Assembly: GCA_945910005.1 (NCBI GenBank)
Contig: OX246746.1
Span: forward strand, 13,869,726-13,933,725
Source of the DNA: Isoperla grammatica
Taxonomy: Eukaryota > Arthropoda > Insecta > Plecoptera > Perlodidae
Length of the DNA stretch: 64,000 nt
Direction: 5' to 3'
Shown one piece after another: positions 32,060-42,958 of the stretch (positions are counted from its first letter, which is position 1; the number at the start of each line of letters is the position of its first letter). The notes below the pieces were generated by a model. It did not search any database, had not been told where the DNA came from, and was given only the letters and a program-made list of their open reading frames with translations. The position numbers and the translations under genes are program-made.

Positions 32060-33168
32060 TAGCTCAAGGGTCGACTTACTGTCGCGGAATGACGTCACGC
32101 AATCGTAAATAAAACTAGGTTATTATCTTATGAATTTCAGAATGATAAAACACATGGCAAGAGACATGGGAACAGCAAACAGGCCATTAGCGAGTGGAGT
32201 CAAAATGACTGTGGATAGGTGGACACGAAAAGATGGGGGTATAATCAACAATGAATATAATAAATCACCCTTGTTATTTCGTTCAAATTTTTCCGCGAAC
32301 ATAGCTCATTTTTTGTTTGTTATTTTGTGAACAGGGCTCCCAGCCCTCATCCAGATAAATTTGTTTTAAACGTTTTCAGGGGTTTCGCTCTGGATTTCTG
32401 TCACAACTGCCTAGTAGATTTATATTTCAATCCTAGATTACAATACCTTGATCGGATCTTGATTTTTTTTTTAAATTTACGTTGTGGATGTTTTAAATAC
32501 AGGTTATTTTAATTATATTTATTTATTTATGTGCTCATATAATTTCTTTCATAATTCACTTTTAATAAAGGAGATGAAATAAGAAAGAGTGAAGTTTTGT
32601 AATTTCTCCCTGCTGATTCTGAATTCAAACATTTTATTAGTCCAATTTAATCCATTTATCTCCTTCCTCTCCTATGCGAGTCAGTAGTCAGTAGTCACCA
32701 TGGGTGCGTCAGTGCCCTGAAGAAACCGCCTTGAAGTGACCGGATCGTAAAGTGACCGGTTTTCCCGTGCTGGTCATAATTTGTGTAATTTTCGTTGTTA
32801 TTGGTCGGTCCGATCGCCAGGAAATACTGTCTATGCACCGCATGTAGGCAAATATCATGCAACAAAAATCAAACTTCAGCATCTTTTCAGTGCAAGATGA
32901 TTTTTGCCAGTGGTGGACAGGAACGTCGGAAGTCTATTTTTCTGGAGGGTAGGGGGGGGGGGCGAACTGTTCAGCTGTACTTAGAACAAATAATGATCGG
33001 TTTTTCACACCGTTATGGATTGCGATTGAATTTGTTGTGCATACTGCGGGAAGGAAAAGGAAATCAGTTTCAGCTGTAGAAAATCACAACGCATATTCCG
33101 CCCAGATTTTAACCAATGACAGCATCCTTTATTCCCGACGAGATAATTTTATTATTATTTTTTTTGTA

Positions 33169-33172
<4 letters not shown>
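32060..33172. other. intergenic, no gene recognised
   Basis: Short frames at 32130-32330, 32327-32512 and 32795-33079 lack recognisable domains. A G-rich tract lies near 32948-32961. Nothing else is supported. Confidence 0.45.
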
Positions 33173-33235
<63 letters not shown>

Positions 33236-33304
33236 TATTATTATTATTATTATTATTATTGTTATTATTATAATAATTATTACTATTATTATTATTATTA
33301 TTAA

Positions 33305-33358
<54 letters not shown>

Positions 33359-33360
33359 CA
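33173..33360 (+). repeat. (TTA)n microsatellite, about 185 bp
   Basis: TTA units run nearly unbroken, with a few interruptions (ACTATTA, GTTATTATAATAATTATTACTA). A short ATTACATTACATTACATA stretch follows at 33360-33400. Frames through it give spurious Leu-, Tyr- or Ile-rich peptides. Confidence 0.97.
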
Positions 33361-33831
33361 TTACATTACATTACATAACATTACATTTTACATACTACAT
33401 TTACATAATTTTAATTTCTTTTTACATTTCTCTTAGTTCAAGATTACAATTACAATTAAAATTGTATTCTTACAGCTACTTTGTCTTTGAATAGTTGTCG
33501 ACTGCCGAATTGTGTCCATCACTGTCCTCTCCCCATGTGTTTTTGTTAATAAAAATAAAAACGGAAACACAAACTAAAAATATCGCTAATTCTGTCGATT
33601 GGGTCCGCGGCTTATTTGCACAAATGCATTCCCGGAAAGTACTTGAAACACTTACCAATAGACAGACAAATTTATGTTTAAAATTAACCCAAACAAGTAT
33701 TGGTGTCCGCCACAACATTAAAAACTACCTTTTTCGGTGATCCAAAACAGCATTGTCGCCATGATACTTTTTCTGCCGCCCGACGTTCTGCAGGTCTACC
33801 AACGTAAGGCCTACCAAAGTGAAATACACTG

Positions 33832-33955
33832 AGGGTGACTGCCCTAGTGCCTGACATCCCACGAAAGGAAGAAGGTTAGGGAGTCAGGTTATGAAAACAT
33901 CTTGAAAGTGACTGCCGAGTTGCCTGACATCCCACGGAAGGAAGAAGGTTATTGG
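33832..33955 (+). repeat. two-copy direct repeat, about 74-bp period
   Basis: GTGACTGCCCTAGTGCCTGA with CATCCCACGAAAGGAAGAAG recurs as GTGACTGCCGAGTTGCCTGA with CATCCCACGGAAGGAAGAAG. It is an old short tandem duplication with no coding signal. Confidence 0.8.
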
Positions 33956-33989
33956 GTCTGGTTTTGACAACGGCCTAGAGCGCATGGTT

Positions 33990-34025
33990 GGCAACACTTC
34001 CGGAACGTCAAAGATGGCGATCTGT
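33990..34025 (+). promoter_or_regulatory. possible promoter: ETS-like and YY1-like sites
   Basis: CACTTCCGGAACGTCAAAGATGGCGA combines an ETS-family core (ACTTCCGG) and a YY1-like AAGATGGCG, a pair typical of housekeeping transcription starts in animals. It lies about 400 bases upstream of the interrupted ORF starting at 34415 on the same strand. Supported only by motif match. Confidence 0.3.
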
Positions 34026-34414
34026 AATGGCTAACTAATTTTCTTCCTTCTGTCATCTCGAACACTTAAATCACATTTTCTGTACTTATAAACTAAATTG
34101 AAACATTAAAACTACTAAACAAATACTTTAACCACTAGATTTAATATTTTTGTTACAGTTAATATAAAGAAATTGAATTAATGTTTATTTTACAGCGATT
34201 TTTAACCGCGGACCCAATCGGCAGATTTACCAACATATCGATATGTCGAAAAATATCGAATCGTGATATCAAATGACATACCCCGATATATCACAAGACA
34301 AATATCGATACTGCAAAACATCGATATTATTCGGCCATTCCTAGCCCACGGTGAGTCGTCGTAATACGAAGTATGGAAAGTTGCTCCAGCTAGGCATCAC
34401 CTTAGAATTAAACG

Positions 34415-35284
34415 ATGGCTAATAACTTTAAAGGGAGTCACAGAAAGGTATTTGGGGAATGAATGTGACTTTGTTTTTTTTTTCAACGAAATTTAACAAA
34501 AATCACTTTTGTATGTTACCTGTTACTGTATCTTTCCAATTACGTAAGGCGCATGCTTCAAATAGTACGTATTTATTTTTTAAATCAATTTAATTATGTT
34601 GAATTGGCTAGAGCCTATGTCTATGCACGCCATTCTCCATTAGCAACATGCACACAGCCTACTTGATGCTACAATCAGCTGTTCTACGTTGATTCAGTAG
34701 CCAACGTATGAAATGAAACCGAATATCGCCCGCAAACTTAAAGAAGGGGTAATTTATTTTTTGGGTATAAATTTATTTTAAAATAATAACCCCTTCTTCA
34801 AATTACCCCTTCTTCAAATTTGAAGAAGGGGTAATTTATCGAAAATACTGTGATTATTATACAGTAACTTATGTTTAAGTTGGTGCATCTGCTGATAACA
34901 AAGAACCAAAGCACTTATTTTGCTGCAGAGATATTTCTCTTCATCCTAGTGTTGAACAATGGCGAATGGCGTGCATAGGCCTAGGCATAGGCTCTAGCTA
35001 ATTCAACAGAATAAAATTGATTTAAAACATAAATACGTACTATTTGAAGCATGCGCCTTACATAGTTGGAAAGATTCAGTAACAGGTAACATAAAAAAGT
35101 GATTTTTGTTAAATTTCGTTGAAAAAACCAAAGTCACATTCATTCCCCAAATACCCACAGAAATGTTCCCCGTACGTCAAGGGGACGAGTGCTTAGTATT
35201 CTGCCTGTTATAGAAGAGAAAAATGAAGAAATTCCATTGATGTCATCTATGATTCAACAAAGCTCCCGTCATGATGACAAAATG
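34415..35284 (+). pseudogene. short ORF/first-exon candidate split by a 709-bp hairpin transposon
   Basis: ATG at 34415 reads MANNFKGSHR. The reading frame is then interrupted by the element at 34447-35155. If the element and one copy of its 8-bp target duplication are skipped, the frame continues without a stop as NVPRTSRGRVLSILPVIEEK and on to HDDKM, where ATG is followed by GTAAGA, a good splice donor at 35285. The uninterrupted stretch would be about 51 codons. No family was recognised. It may be a 5' coding exon knocked out on this haplotype, or chance. Confidence 0.45.
34447..35155. mobile_element. hairpin transposon with about 200-bp inverted arms and 8-bp target duplication
   Basis: The ends are GGTATTTGGGGAATGAATGT and ACATTCATTCCCCAAATACC. 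CACAGAAA flanks both sides (34439-34446 and 35156-35163). Arms extend over about 200 bases, with TTGAAGCATGCGCCTTAC mirrored by GTAAGGCGCATGCTTCAA. The centre holds a second palindrome set built on GAAGAAGGGGTAATTTAT. No transposase. The 8-bp duplication fits hAT-type or similar insertion. Confidence 0.92.
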
Positions 35285-35309
35285 GTAAGAATCTAGGTCT
35301 TGAGCCTAG

Positions 35310-35670
35310 ACCTACGGTAGGCCCTAGGCCTATTAGTTTACTTTAGTTTAGTTTATTGGACAACATATACATACACTACATATTAATGATACATATTTGA
35401 TGACAGATACAGTGATCTGTATTGTTGTCCTGTTTTAAATAATAGTAATTGTACAATAATAGTTTCAACCTTGGACCAAGTCCTAGGCCTAAGCCTAGTA
35501 AAGTAACCTGATGTGTGTGTGACCAAACAGCAGGCCTATGCCTATAGGCCTAGCTTAGAGGTAAGGTTATGTAGGGGTCTGACCAGTAGGCCTAGGCCTA
35601 GGCTAGGCCTATGAGTTTTAGGCATGATGTCTCATATCCACCTAGCCTAGCCCTAGGCCTAGGCCTCTAG
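35310..35670 (+). repeat. TAGGCC-rich palindromic block
   Basis: Repeated words TAGGCCTAGGCCTAGG, CCTAGGCCTAAGCC and similar are scattered at high density. The same motif reappears at 17740, 18768, 36040, 36205, 53685, 62080-62160 and 62410-62660. It is not a clean tandem array. It looks like many short palindromic TAGGCCTA words in otherwise ordinary DNA. Confidence 0.8.
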
Positions 35671-36386
35671 TTCTCAAGAGCCTCATGCACATAGCAACTT
35701 GCGGATGCAACTTTTGACTTGCGTCTGAATCAATGAAACCGGATGCACAAAAGAATTTGCCGACACAAATATTTTCGGGAGCTCATTTAAAATGCGGTGA
35801 CTGCCCCGCAAAAAGCTAAAATTTGCAGCCCTGGTTAATACGGCGGTGAACAACAGGCTCAGGGATCTCGTGTTTTAGGTATTGGACAAATGTATTGGAA
35901 GCCCATGGTGAGATTTTTAATACTATAGTGTTATCGTCTGCCGAAACATTTGGCTCCACTTTTATTCGAAGATATTCATGTGGATTTAGAATGTGCACAA
36001 GTAGAAGTTACCCTTCCAGTTGCTCCTTTTGGTATTGGCCTAGGCCTAGGCAAGCATACTTGTAAATTTTTTGCTAGTGTTGATTGCCTAGGTACACGCC
36101 ATAACAAATCTAAAAAATGTGGTAAAACCAAGTAAGTATAACTATGGCTTCAACCCAGTCCTAGGCCTGGAATGTAAGCAGGCGTATCGGGAGGCTCTAG
36201 GCTAGCTAGGCCTAGGCCTCAAACAGGTTTTAGGCAGTGGCGTAGCCAGGTTTTGGGTCTGGGGGGGGGGGGGGGGCAGGAAATTTTTAGGGGGCGCCGT
36301 CTCATATTAAACAGTTAACAAAACAACACAAATTTTATTTGTTTGATAGTTGTATACAACATATATAGACACCTACATACATTTAT

Positions 36387-36769
36387 TTATTTAGCTCGGA
36401 GGATTGCCTTTTTTGAATGCGCTCGTAGTTCGGTCTTTGTACAGTTTTTTCTTCTTGGTTTTATGTTTGCAAAGTTTGTTACCACGTTTTCGAAATCAAG
36501 TGATTCGACAAGAATTTTCTCAATATTTAAGAATAATAAATTGGATAAACGACCTTCTGAAATAGTGCACCGTGTGCATGTTGTTGCCTTGATCCTGCTG
36601 AACTTCTCTCAGCCGTCGCACTACTAACCAGTAAAGTAAGATAGATTTGATACAAGGTGGACAAATTTGGATAAACATTTAGCATGTCGTTAGCGTGAAA
36701 GAATTCCATTAATGTGTCAACATTAAGCTTTTCACCTTCTGCAGAAAGATTGCAGTATAAAGCAAGCAA
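36387..36769 (-). pseudogene. hAT-family transposase C-terminal remnant
   Basis: On the minus strand one frame reads NDMLNVYPNLSTLYQIYLTL then SSATAERS, the conserved hAT dimerisation region. After a single-base shift the adjacent frame continues SRIKATTCTRCTISEGRLSN then LLFLNIEK, where the family has SRIKTxxRxxMxxxRLxxLxxLxIE. The frameshift and the missing catalytic part make it inactive. It is of the hAT type related to zinc-finger MYM-like transposases. A full autonomous relative elsewhere could mobilise hAT MITEs; whether it matches those in this window is unknown. Confidence 0.85.
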
Positions 36770-36932
36770 TCACTAAGCCGCTTGGTGATTGTCGGTAATT
36801 GGGTCAAGCAAGAGGCCCTTTTATGGTACTTATTTACATTTAAAACGAAATTCAATACTTTTGTCAAATTCAAAAGACTTTGCTCCATTCTTTGCCCCCC
36901 CCCCCCCCCTCCACCTCCATTCACCGGTTGGA

Positions 36933-37132
36933 NNNNNNNNNNNNNNNNNNNNNNNNNNNNNNNNNNNNNNNNNNNNNNNNNNNNNNNNNNNNNNNNNNNN
37001 NNNNNNNNNNNNNNNNNNNNNNNNNNNNNNNNNNNNNNNNNNNNNNNNNNNNNNNNNNNNNNNNNNNNNNNNNNNNNNNNNNNNNNNNNNNNNNNNNNNN
37101 NNNNNNNNNNNNNNNNNNNNNNNNNNNNNNNN
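36933..37132. other. assembly gap (200 N)
   Basis: There are 200 N characters, probably a fixed-size scaffold gap. A C15 run (36895-36909) lies 23 bases to the left and a C21 run at 37345-37365 to the right. Homopolymer-induced assembly failure is the likely cause. Confidence 0.99.
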
Positions 37133-37932
37133 AGTAACAGAGTGGGTTCGCCCACACAATAAAAACATACATACACATACATATATACATACATCTATAT
37201 ATATATAATAATATATAAAAACGAATGTATGTGTGTATGTGTGTATGTATGTCCTTTATACATTACTACACCATTCATCCGATTGCGATGAAACTTTGGT
37301 GAGTTGTTGAGCGCACGCCCGCGAAGGTTTCTGAATGAGTACAGCCCCCCCCCCCCCCCCCCCCCTTTGTGTACCACCAGACGGAAAAACATAGTGTGTC
37401 AAAAAGCACTTCAATAAACAGAATTAAAACATAAACACTTTATCTCTTTCAGTGGCATTGCAACGCATGCCGGGTTTGCTAGTATATTAGCTATGATTTT
37501 TAAAATATGTTAATCCAAAATGTGGTCCATGAAAAATTATATGTATACATCATTTCAATAGGTATGTTTCCAACATAAATCGGGTCAGGGAGTGGCTAGC
37601 CACTTACTCACAACTCACAAGTACATTATTAGTTATTACAATACATATATAATATAAAAAGCCCTTTCCAATAAGAATATTAAATTGTACATCTATTTTT
37701 TAGTATAGTGTGGCTTCATGATGGTATGCACGCTCATCCCTCAACGCGATCCTTCTTGGTTCCTCGCTCGACAGACAGAAATGGCTTACTCGCGTTGTTA
37801 TCAATCGAGCGATCATACAGGAATGTAGACTGCGAAATGGCAACCATAGAAGTAGGTACATTTTACAATGTATCGGTCTTCCTCAGTGTTTGTTTACGTT
37901 GGAATTATCGATTTTCTTTCTATCTTACCCAC

Positions 37933-38085
37933 CAATGGAAGTGGCTCAGCGGTAAAGCGCGAGACTCTAAATCGATGGCACTGGTTCGAGGCCGGTCACC
38001 GGCAACTTCTAAAAGATATTAAACAATGTCGGCGGTGTTGAGCCACGCGTAACATCATCAAAAATAATAAAAAACAAATAAATTC
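37933..38085 (+). repeat. tRNA-derived SINE
   Basis: GGAAGTGGCTCAGCGGTAAA is a good A box and CTGGTTCGAGGCC a good B box. The 3' side reads GGTGTTGAGCCACGCGTAAC and ends in AAATAAATTC-type sequence. Related heads occur at 41592 (+) and 42112-42050 (-), sharing GTGGCTCA, CGGTAA and GCGCGAGAC words. Confidence 0.75.
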
Positions 38086-38398
38086 ACATTTAGAGTCTAC
38101 CCACTCAGTAACGAAACTGATTTTCAGTGGGGGGCTTTAATTTAAAGCGACCAAACCAACTCTGTAGGCTCCAAACACCATCGACGAGTGAGCGATAACC
38201 AATCAAAGATCGATATTTCAAATACGAAACATATGAATCACAGTGATTGGACAGTGCGAACACCTGCGGACAGATGCCAGAATCACAAGGCCAATTCAGA
38301 ACAACTTTGAATTTGTTGAGTGTCTCGTTGATGGGACGGCTCCAAAGTCACCGTTTACTTATTCCTAAGACAAGAAGTAGGTAATGGAACTGAATCCA
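38086..38398 (+). repeat. dispersed repeat family, copy A
   Basis: It starts with TTCACATTTAGAGTCTACCC and includes ACTGATTTTCAGTGGGGGGC, AATCAAAGATCGATATTTCA and CTTATTCCTAAGACAAGAAG. Reverse-strand copies are at 39768-39900 (partial), 55668-56005 (full) and 58795-58925 (internally deleted). Non-coding. Tails of AAATAAATAAAATAAATAAA in two copies suggest a SINE-like retroposon. Confidence 0.85.
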
Positions 38399-38429
38399 TT
38401 TTAGAAGTTACAAAAACTTCTGCCTGAAC

Positions 38430-38500
38430 CGAGATTTGAACCCGGGACCTTCTACATTGGAAGCAGAGATGCTAACCACTGGACGTGTGCGTGTGGGGAT
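38430..38500 (-). repeat. tRNA-like segment, degenerate
   Basis: The minus strand reads A-box-like CCAGTGGTTAGCATCTCTGC, an anticodon stem TCTGC/GTAGA with loop TTCCAAT (anticodon CCA if real), and T arm CCGGG-TTCAAAT-CTCGG. No matching acceptor stem is visible. Most likely a tRNA-derived SINE head or a dead tRNA. Confidence 0.5.
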
Positions 38501-41500
38501 GCTATACGTCCAAAAACGCTCCCATACGTGAGTTTCTGTATTTAAACTAATAATACACAGATTGGCATTACCTGCACTGGCCCTGAATGAACTCTTTTGC
38601 AACAGCTTTTGCCGTTTAAAAAAATTACGTATATCACCCATTACGACATTAATAAAACACTTTCGCACAATTAGGCTCAGCACATTACATCATCATCTCA
38701 TCTGCCGAATCCTTTCAAGTAAGCAAACCCTTGACGGAAAACGGGACTCAATTGCCAGCACATTGGTCAAGTAATGATTAATCCGTTGAGAGTGTTGACA
38801 GACACATGTTATACGCATCGGCAAGTCCCAGTAAAATCCTAGTTCCTTTAAAACCACCAAATGCCAAACTTCAGTGATTGACTCATATCGCTTACAGCTC
38901 TCTCCCCCTCCCCCCCCCCCCCCCCACCATAAACAACTACCGTGATCGAAGGAAAAGCCGGTGACATGCCGCTAAGCAGTATTGAAAATACATGTATTTG
39001 AAATACATTTTTAGTTTGTATTTTGAATTGAAATTACCCGATTTTAGAGTATCTTGCATTTTGTAACAAAAATAAGTTTTTGTAAGTATTTTGATATATT
39101 GTAACGTATGAGCATAATTTGCTAAATATTAGGGGGAAAATGAAGTGACGAATTCGGTTTAAAAAAATGTAAATGAATGTGTAAATGGGGGGGGGGGGGG
39201 GGGGCGCAGGATGATACTCTTGACCCCCTATGCAAGCTCAGGCGGCCAAGTTACCTCTCTGCGCTCTGTCCCACCCCACCGGTTCCAACGCCGCTGACTC
39301 AACTTACCTATGAAGGCACTGCGGAATGGGATCGAGCTCGTCTGCGACTGACTATGTATGTTCACGCACTCTATCGGAAATTATCCTCCACAGTGCCTAT
39401 TTTCTACTATAGAAGCGGTATGCATGTATGGGTGTGTAAGACCCGCCTTAGAGAGGTACTTGCTAACGCCCAATTTAAAAGAAAATGGCGAACTATTCTG
39501 TGTTCAAAGATTAGCGAAACGAACTAGCAATGAATGTTACCAAGATCACTATCAGTAAAAACCATATTAAGAATTTAAAATAAGTACCAGCCCAAAACAA
39601 GCGAATAATAGCTATGTAACAATGTATTTAAAATATAACAATAAACAACATAAAAAAACACGAAATAAAATAAACAAGAACAGTTTGTTTCTCCTTGTTA
39701 CACTCATTATTTCCTTATCTGTTAAGCTAGAATTATAACCATTATAATTATAATTATTTGAAATATCGATCTTTGATTGGTTATCGCTCACTCGTCGATG
39801 ATGTTTGGAGCCTACAGGGTTGGTTTAGTCGCTTTAAATTAAAGTCCCCCACTGAAAATCAGTTTCGATACTGAGTGGCTAGACTTTAATAAAATTATAT
39901 TATCACTGTTAAATACACTGAATTAAAATGAATATATCAACAGTATAGATACTATGCACAAAATAACAAAGAAGAATCAGTGACTTCTTACTGTAAGTAT
40001 TAATTTCATTAATTTCATTAGTTACCAAGCAATACATAGGGCCCAGTTAATGTCCAACTGACTATTCATGGTGGTACCTACTTAATAGTTTTTCTAATTG
40101 TATTTTATAGTGTACACCACCACTTCCTGCCATAAGCAAAACAGTTACATGAAGGTTCCTTACCTGCGAGTGCCTCATGCAATCACTAGGAACCAATTTA
40201 CTGTCTATTTTAATTGTATTGTATAACCTATTTGACAATAAAACTTTACCTCTAAATTTATAATTTAATTTGGAAATCTGCCCAGGGACAATTCTTGTCC
40301 TTCACAGGTATTGCATTATTTGAAACAAATATTACGCACACAGGAAGGACACAGGAATATGTGTGTTGGTCATAGGATAAGGTAAAAAAAAAAAAAATGA
40401 AGTGGTAATTAATCTGTATTGCTTTGTCAGTAGCAATAACTAGGAATTATTTCTAGGGATGGCGGGGGGGGGGGGGGGGGTGGGGGGGAGTACAACAGGG
40501 GAAGGCGAGATGTGCGAGCAGCAAGGCGTGTGGGGTGAAGCCCCAGCCGCCGAAGGCGATTTTTCGACTATTGTAGATATTTCCTGCTTTTTTGAGCCAA
40601 ATATTAATAAATCTCGAAGCACTATACCCATTTTGTTTTTATTACGAAACCATTTACACTGTTCATACAACGTTTGAGTTGAACGATGTATTTATTTTGG
40701 TTGAAATGTATGCGATAGGTATACACACTTGTTGTCCCGAGCAGCAACTGTAAGCCCCCCACTCTCCCCCTTCACACCACTGTTACAATCGACCGCGTTG
40801 TCTTTATTGACAGAATACCGGGACACCTTTTCCCCAAAAATTACAAACCGGTAAAAATACGTATTTTCAACGAGTCTCTCGGTACACCGGTACAAATGTT
40901 TCGATATCGGTACTGTACCGGTCAAACCGGTACGTCTGGTCACCTTAAATGGGCATGACTGCGTGTGCGTGTGCGTGAACTAGCACTGACTGAAGCATAC
41001 ATTATGAACACAAATCGTAAGAACGTGAGCAATTATCAAAATACTACACGAGGTGCATCATTTCCATCAGTTGATCAGTGTGGGCGTTCAGGGATGCCAA
41101 TCAGTCACAGGTGTTAGATTCACGATGGACGCTTCAAGTGATGCTTGTAATCTGACAGCAAGAAAGAAATGGAAACGAGAAGAAAACAGAGACATTTCAG
41201 TTTATGCAAAACAGTTTGTTGGTTTCCAATTTGAAATTTATGAGAGCAAAATATATGCACATTCATTAAAATGTATAAGAGAAGTGAATTTGATATTTTC
41301 TGGGAATCTTGATATATTATCATAAATGTAATGGACGCAAACGTGATTTAAGCTAATTTATTCCACTTTCACTCTTTACCTTAACTTTTTTCGACGCAAA
41401 ACATTGCTTCGACATCAGAGTTTCAACCAACCAAATTTATAGTCCATTCTTTCTTAAAAACTGCATTCTCAGCCGAAAGTGTTTTTTTAACGCGGCAGTG

Positions 41501-41591
41501 AATAAATTAAAGGCTCAAAGAAGATTTGTAATATGGTCGGTCCAGTTATTTCACCACTGTATATATGTTCTACTCTTCTGCCGAGACCGCT
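38501..41591. other. intergenic, repeats only
   Basis: Contains C16 at 38910-38925, G18 at 39187-39204, G17 at 40464-40480, a partial copy of the dispersed repeat (39768-39900, -), and a patch at 40810-40945 dense in ACCGGTAC words that looks like a worn MITE. No gene is supported. Confidence 0.5.
39768..39900 (-). repeat. dispersed repeat family, copy B (partial)
   Basis: On the plus strand it reads GAAATATCGATCTTTGATTGG, shares TTTAGTCGCTTTAAATTAAA, and ends near ACTGAGTGGCTAGACTTTAA. It matches the first half of the family in reverse orientation to copy A. Confidence 0.85.
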
Positions 41592-41995
41592 AGAAGTGGC
41601 TCATTGCTAATGCGCAGGTATTAGGGATGGGCAAATACGTTTAATAGCCTAAACGTTTAACCGTTTTTAAAACTCGCGTTTAAACGTTTTATTCGCTCTA
41701 TCCCCTGCCACGAGAAGAATAAAATGACCTTTGCAGTAAATTACCGAAAAGTTCCGAAACATTAGGTAAAATTACAATTTTTAGCTAGAAAATACTATAA
41801 TAGTAGACTAGTACTGCAGTACGCTCCGTTGTAAAATATTTGTTTCTTATCTTATATACAAACACTTCTGTACACACGTTTAAACGAGGCGTAAAAAGTA
41901 CAAACGTTTAAAGCCACTCCCACGTTTAAACGTTTAAACATCCCATCCCTAGCAGGTATCTTAACTCGGGAGGTCGCCCGTTCGATTCAGGCTAC
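41592..41995 (+). repeat. tRNA-like SINE interrupted by a hAT MITE
   Basis: Left part: GAAGTGGCTCATTGCTAATG, A-box-like. Right part from 41960: CTTAACTCGGGAGGTCGCCC then GTTCGATTC, B-box. The hAT MITE and one copy of GCAGGTAT intervene. Removing them gives boxes at normal spacing. A related inverted piece lies at 42050-42112. Confidence 0.7.
41622..41951. mobile_element. hAT-type MITE 1 (CGTTTAAAC family), 330 bp
   Basis: Terminal repeats TAGGGATGGG and CCCATCCCTA, flanked on both sides by GCAGGTAT (41614-41621 and 41952-41959), the 8-bp duplication diagnostic of hAT elements. Subterminal ends carry clusters of ACGTTTAA/CGTTTAAACG words. No coding capacity. Confidence 0.92.
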
Positions 41996-42049
41996 CCGCA
42001 ATCATCACTGAATATACTAGCCGGGATTCCTCAGTCAAAAGGTAAAGGT

Positions 42050-42112
42050 CAAAAAGTAGACCTCCCGAATTAGTCTCGCGTCTTACCGATGAGCCACCTC
42101 TATTAACTAAAC
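42050..42112 (-). repeat. tRNA-like SINE head, inverted
   Basis: The minus strand reads GAGGTGGCTCATCGGTAAGA then CGCGAGACTAATTCGGGAGG, matching the SINE heads at 37933 and 41592. Confidence 0.6.
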
Positions 42113-42811
42113 CCGTAAATGCAAATTTCCCTCCATTTACAAAGAAAAACAAATCCCACAAGTGTCCTTTCAATGAAGTATCATCCAATCTCCATCCTGA
42201 CGTCACGGCAGGTAATACGAGATTACTAGCGAGATGAATTCTTGAATGCCGCTTAATTTTTGTTTCGTAAACGTCCTAGTACAATAAATGCAACATGTTA
42301 ACTGGTATAGCGAGGGCTATGGGTGTGGGACACAATTTCTTATATGCATTGAACATATTTTTCATACTTTGATACGTCATTTGTAATGTCATTTCTCAAT
42401 CAAATTATTTATTAAATGAGCGGTTTCATTCTACATAGCACTAGTTTTGTTGTTTTTATGTATCGCAATAGAGGTCGACCGCAGAGGCCTGAAATTTAGA
42501 CCATCCACAGGTTTCGATATGGATTGAACACCATTAGTTTTGTGGTTGCAAAAATCAGTTGAGAAGTTAACTAAACCAATGGATGCACATCCTTTGTTGA
42601 ATGATGGCTTTAAAGCATGTAGACCACATCGAAAACCTTCAAATTTTGGATATTATTAGACCTATTGCAAATTATAGATACCACGAATGGTAAACTTTAA
42701 AGTACAAAATAATTCATTGTCCGACAACTAAAACACTTCTCTTCTGGAATCTCTTTCATACTGGTTTTTGTAAATTATAAATTGTGACATTTGAGCTGTC
42801 ATATAGGAAAT

Positions 42812-42958
42812 CCAAGGCAACCTTACACATGCTTTCGTCACAGGCGAGGTATTCGTAGCTAACCAGCGAACAGCCCGAGACAAGCGTGCGCGGGCTACGA
42901 TCGCTGATTGTCTACGAATACCTCGCCTGTGACGAAAGCATGTGTAAGGTTGTCTTGG
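42812..42958. mobile_element. hairpin MITE copy 2
   Basis: The ends are CCAAGGCAACCTTACACATG and CATGTGTAAGGTTGTCTTGG, with GCTTTCGTCACAGGCGAGGT mirrored exactly by ACCTCGCCTGTGACGAAAGC. The arms are over 50 bases and the centre GC-rich (GACAAGCGTGCGCGGGC). It is the best preserved of three copies (others at 27649 and 56530). Confidence 0.92.

Noticed and set aside
33037..33361. Long Leu-, Tyr- or Ile-repeat frames
   Set aside because: Artefacts of the (TTA)n tract.
33586..34231. Element bounded by inverted ATTGGGTCCGCGG words
   Set aside because: The inverted match is only about 22-27 bases and no target duplication was found.
35929..36130. Open frame ending at a GTAAGT donor as next exon of the interrupted ORF
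   Set aside because: No clear acceptor, no recognised domain, and it runs through a TAGGCC block; the minus strand is equally open.
36709..37208. Long frames of unknown residues
   Set aside because: They run through 200 N bases of an assembly gap.
37708..38022. Second hAT fragment from LLALLSIERS
   Set aside because: Only a few residues match; the rest of the frame has no hAT character and overlaps a SINE.
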